8,055 bases of DNA from an uncultured Clostridia bacterium (GTDB lineage: Bacteria > Bacillota > Clostridia > TANB77 > CAG-508). The notes below the pieces were generated by a model, which saw only the letters and a program-made list of their open reading frames with translations, was not told the DNA's origin and ran no database searches. The stretch covers positions 1 through 8,055 of the forward strand of contig CANRBO010000053.1 of assembly GCA_947628885.1 (NCBI GenBank), in the 5' to 3' direction. A program made the position numbers and the translations under genes. Shown one piece after another: positions 6,746 to 8,055 of the stretch. Every line of letters begins with the position of its first letter. Within the stretch, counting starts at the first letter, position 1.

Positions 6746-7369
6746 TTAATCAAGTGTTGAATAAGTTACAAATCTATGAGTTGCTGTTCCAAAGCTATTT
6801 ATTGGCCAGCATGTAAATAACATCAGTATTTCTTTTTCTTTTTGAATAGGAAGTGCAGCAAAGTCAGTTTGATCAACGATTTTAGTGTCATATACTGTAT
6901 AAGTAAAATTGCCATAAGTTGCTTCTATTTTAATTTTAGCCCCTATTTTTATTTCTTGCAATCTTTTTAAATAACCATTTGTATTATGAGCCATACATAT
7001 TATAGTTCCACCTTCTCCGGGAAAATAACCTGTTGCAGACTGTCCTGCTCCATATCTTAAAATAGAAAGTTTATCACCAAAATATAATGGTAAATCCACA
7101 TCTAAATCATCAATTTTAAGTGTTGCATATCTTGTTCCATATTCAGGATAACTTTCTAATGTATTATGTTCTAAATCTATCTTTACTTCACTTTGAACTT
7201 TTTTACTTGTATCTATCGACACCAGGTTAATTAGCGATATTGCCCTGCTAATTGGTGCTGAAAAGAATAATGTTACGAGTAATACTATGATAAAAACATA
7301 CACAAAAGCAACTACTGTGTTAATAATAGTTGCTTTCATCATAGTATTATTTTTTTCTTTCTTATGCAT
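6746..7369 (-). CDS. Sortase, class D-like
   Basis: A membrane-anchored cysteine transpeptidase that cuts LPxTG-like signals and links surface proteins to the cell wall or to one another. The 207 residues begin with a short basic tail and one membrane segment (about 14-38), as usual for sortases with N-in topology. The catalytic triad is visible: H128 in CMAHNTNG, C187 in LFTCWP, and R199 in THRFVTYS. The conserved YGTRYATLKI and GHYPGEGG-like segment (here GYFPGEGG, 114-121) fit the sortase beta barrel. The length and the simple TCWP...HRFV ending favour class D over class B; class is an inference. The ATG overlaps the upstream substrate stop (ATGCATAA) and lacks a recognisable ribosome binding site, so reinitiation after the substrate gene is likely. 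Codons for residues 7 to 31 hold a large nested inverted repeat. Alternative starts at methionines 10 and 11 have no better site and lie in that structure. Confidence 0.95.
   Translation of the reverse strand: MHKKEKNNTMMKATIINTVVAFVYVFIIVLLVTLFFSAPISRAISLINLVSIDTSKKVQSEVKIDLEHNTLESYPEYGTRYATLKIDDLDVDLPLYFGDKLSILRYGAGQSATGYFPGEGGTIICMAHNTNGYLKRLQEIKIGAKIKIEATYGNFTYTVYDTKIVDQTDFAALPIQKEKEILMLFTCWPINSFGTATHRFVTYSTLD
7280..7349 (-). promoter_or_regulatory. Nested RNA hairpin inside the 5' end of the sortase gene
   Basis: The transcript can fold into an outer 12-bp stem (TAATACTATGAT from 7349-7338 with ATCATAGTATTA from 7291-7280) and an inner 10-bp stem (AAAGCAACTA from 7336-7327 with TAGTTGCTTT from 7314-7305) around a 12-nt loop. 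The junction has 1 nt on one side and 13 nt on the other. All 22 pairs are Watson-Crick. The structure starts about 20 nt after the sortase ATG and includes the two internal ATG codons. No U tract follows, so it is not a simple terminator. A role in lowering or timing sortase translation, or as a processing site, is inference. Confidence 0.6.
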
Positions 7370-7889
7370 TAGCTTTAGCGTTCTTTACTACAACTGTTGC
7401 AGCAACGGCAATAACTGCTACTACAGCTAATCCAGCGAATACGAAATTGCTGTTTCCTGTGTGTGCTAATTCATCACTATAAGATACAGCTACTACTAAA
7501 TCTCCATCTTTGTAAACATCTACAGTTTTGTCACCGTAGTTTGGAGACAAACTTAATCCTGCATATCCAGCAGCTTCTTGAGCTACTTCAAATAAACTGT
7601 CTTTTACAGCCTTTGGAACTGAATCTAAATCATATTCATATTCTGCAAGTTTTTCATCAACTGCATTTAATCTTGCAGTAATTTCTGAAAGATCCTCTTC
7701 ACTTAGATCATCAATTTTGCTGAATATTGTATTGATTTCTGCAGTATGATCTCTTTCTAATTTTAATTTGTTAACTAAGGCAATAACCTCGTCTTTCAAC
7801 TCAGCTTTTGTTGTAGCTGCGCTTACTAATGTAGTAGCTAATAATAAAACAATTAGTACTAATGCTGATAATTTTAGTATTTTTTTCAT
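7362..7889 (-). CDS. Small acidic secreted protein with LAHTG sorting signal (sortase substrate)
   Basis: A 175-residue exported protein of unknown specific function. Residues 1-24 form a signal peptide (MKK start, hydrophobic core, LVSA before the likely cut near 24/25). The mature part is acidic, with about 27 acidic against 12 basic residues before the sorting signal. Residues 26-110 look mostly helical, with heptad-like leucines and an LSEEDLSEI stretch; 121-138 (KTVDVYKDGDLVVAVSYS) looks like a beta hairpin. The C terminus is a classical cell-wall sorting signal: LAHTG (141-145), a hydrophobic segment (149-168), and a short basic tail (KNAKANA). Alanine replaces the usual proline in the pentapeptide. 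The ATG is preceded by AAAGGAAG (7897-7904) with 7 nt spacing and a strong promoter. The stop overlaps the sortase start by 8 nt, marking this as the probable dedicated substrate. No adhesin or enzyme domain was recognised. Confidence 0.92.
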   Translation of the reverse strand: MKKILKLSALVLIVLLLATTLVSAATTKAELKDEVIALVNKLKLERDHTAEINTIFSKIDDLSEEDLSEITARLNAVDEKLAEYEYDLDSVPKAVKDSLFEVAQEAAGYAGLSLSPNYGDKTVDVYKDGDLVVAVSYSDELAHTGNSNFVFAGLAVVAVIAVAATVVVKNAKANA

Positions 7890-7922
7890 TTTTTTTCTTC
7901 CTTTCTTTTTGAATTTATCCTT

Positions 7923-7951
7923 ATTCTAACATTAATAATTTTATAAGTCAA
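7923..7951 (-). promoter_or_regulatory. Promoter of the sortase module
   Basis: The minus strand has TTGACT (7946-7951, five of six bases) and TAGAAT (7923-7928, five of six) with an ideal 17-bp spacer, plus an extended -10 TG (TGTTAGAAT). Initiation near 7916 would give a leader of about 27 nt that includes the AAAGGAAG ribosome binding site of the substrate gene. This predicts strong housekeeping-type expression, and no operator palindrome overlaps the boxes. Confidence 0.8.
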
Positions 7952-7980
7952 GTATTTTTTATATTTTTTATTGTATATTT

Positions 7981-8053
7981 GTTACAGGATAATGGTTTTA
8001 ATAAAAAAATTACTGAAAGTCAGTTATTGTAATGGTTTTGTAATAAAAAATTA
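7981..8053. repeat. Degenerate direct repeat upstream of the sortase module
   Basis: Two imperfect copies, 7981-8012 and 8023-8053, share GTTA, TAATGGTTTT, AATAAAAAA and TTA blocks in the same order, about 41 bp apart, with small insertions. The second copy runs to the window edge, so more units may follow. The tract lies upstream of the promoter and has no coding potential. Confidence 0.55.
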
Positions 8054-8055
8054 AT

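Overview
The window looks like chromosome of a low-GC Bacillota, most likely a clostridium-like anaerobe. It is strongly AT-rich throughout, has purine-rich AAGGAG/GGAGG-type ribosome binding sites, a two-subunit (split) transketolase, a UDP-glucose 4-epimerase and a Gram-positive sortase with a sorting-signal substrate. All nine genes lie on the minus strand, so transcription runs from high to low coordinates. No tRNA, rRNA, CRISPR or insertion sequence was seen.

Layout in the direction of transcription. (1) 8055-7890: non-coding, with a degenerate direct repeat, then a near-consensus promoter (TTGACT, 17 bp, TAGAAT with extended TG). (2) 7889-5863: a compact three-gene surface module. It encodes a small acidic secreted protein ending in an LAHTG sorting signal, then a class D-like sortase whose start codon overlaps the substrate stop (ATGCATAA), then an unrecognised protein with four predicted membrane segments and a large loop probably outside the cell. 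A perfect-arm hairpin with a U tract closes the module. (3) 5811-5784: an extended -10 promoter opens a second unit. It encodes an M50 site-2-type membrane metalloprotease, TsaD (tRNA t6A synthesis), a calcineurin-like phosphoesterase starting at TTG, and the N- and C-terminal subunits of transketolase. (4) A degenerate AT-rich repeat tract separates transketolase from galE. A 47-bp tandem array follows galE at the window edge and may continue outside it.

How the genes fit together. The M50-tsaD-phosphoesterase-transketolase run is a mixed housekeeping operon: the first four genes are abutting or 18-28 nt apart, and nothing suggests a shared pathway. Transketolase supplies pentose phosphates and GalE interconverts UDP-glucose and UDP-galactose for surface glycans. 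The sortase module is the most interesting part. Substrate and enzyme are encoded next to each other and probably coupled in translation, and the first part of the sortase reading frame contains a large nested inverted repeat (12-bp outer stem, 10-bp inner stem) that could set the ratio of sortase to substrate.
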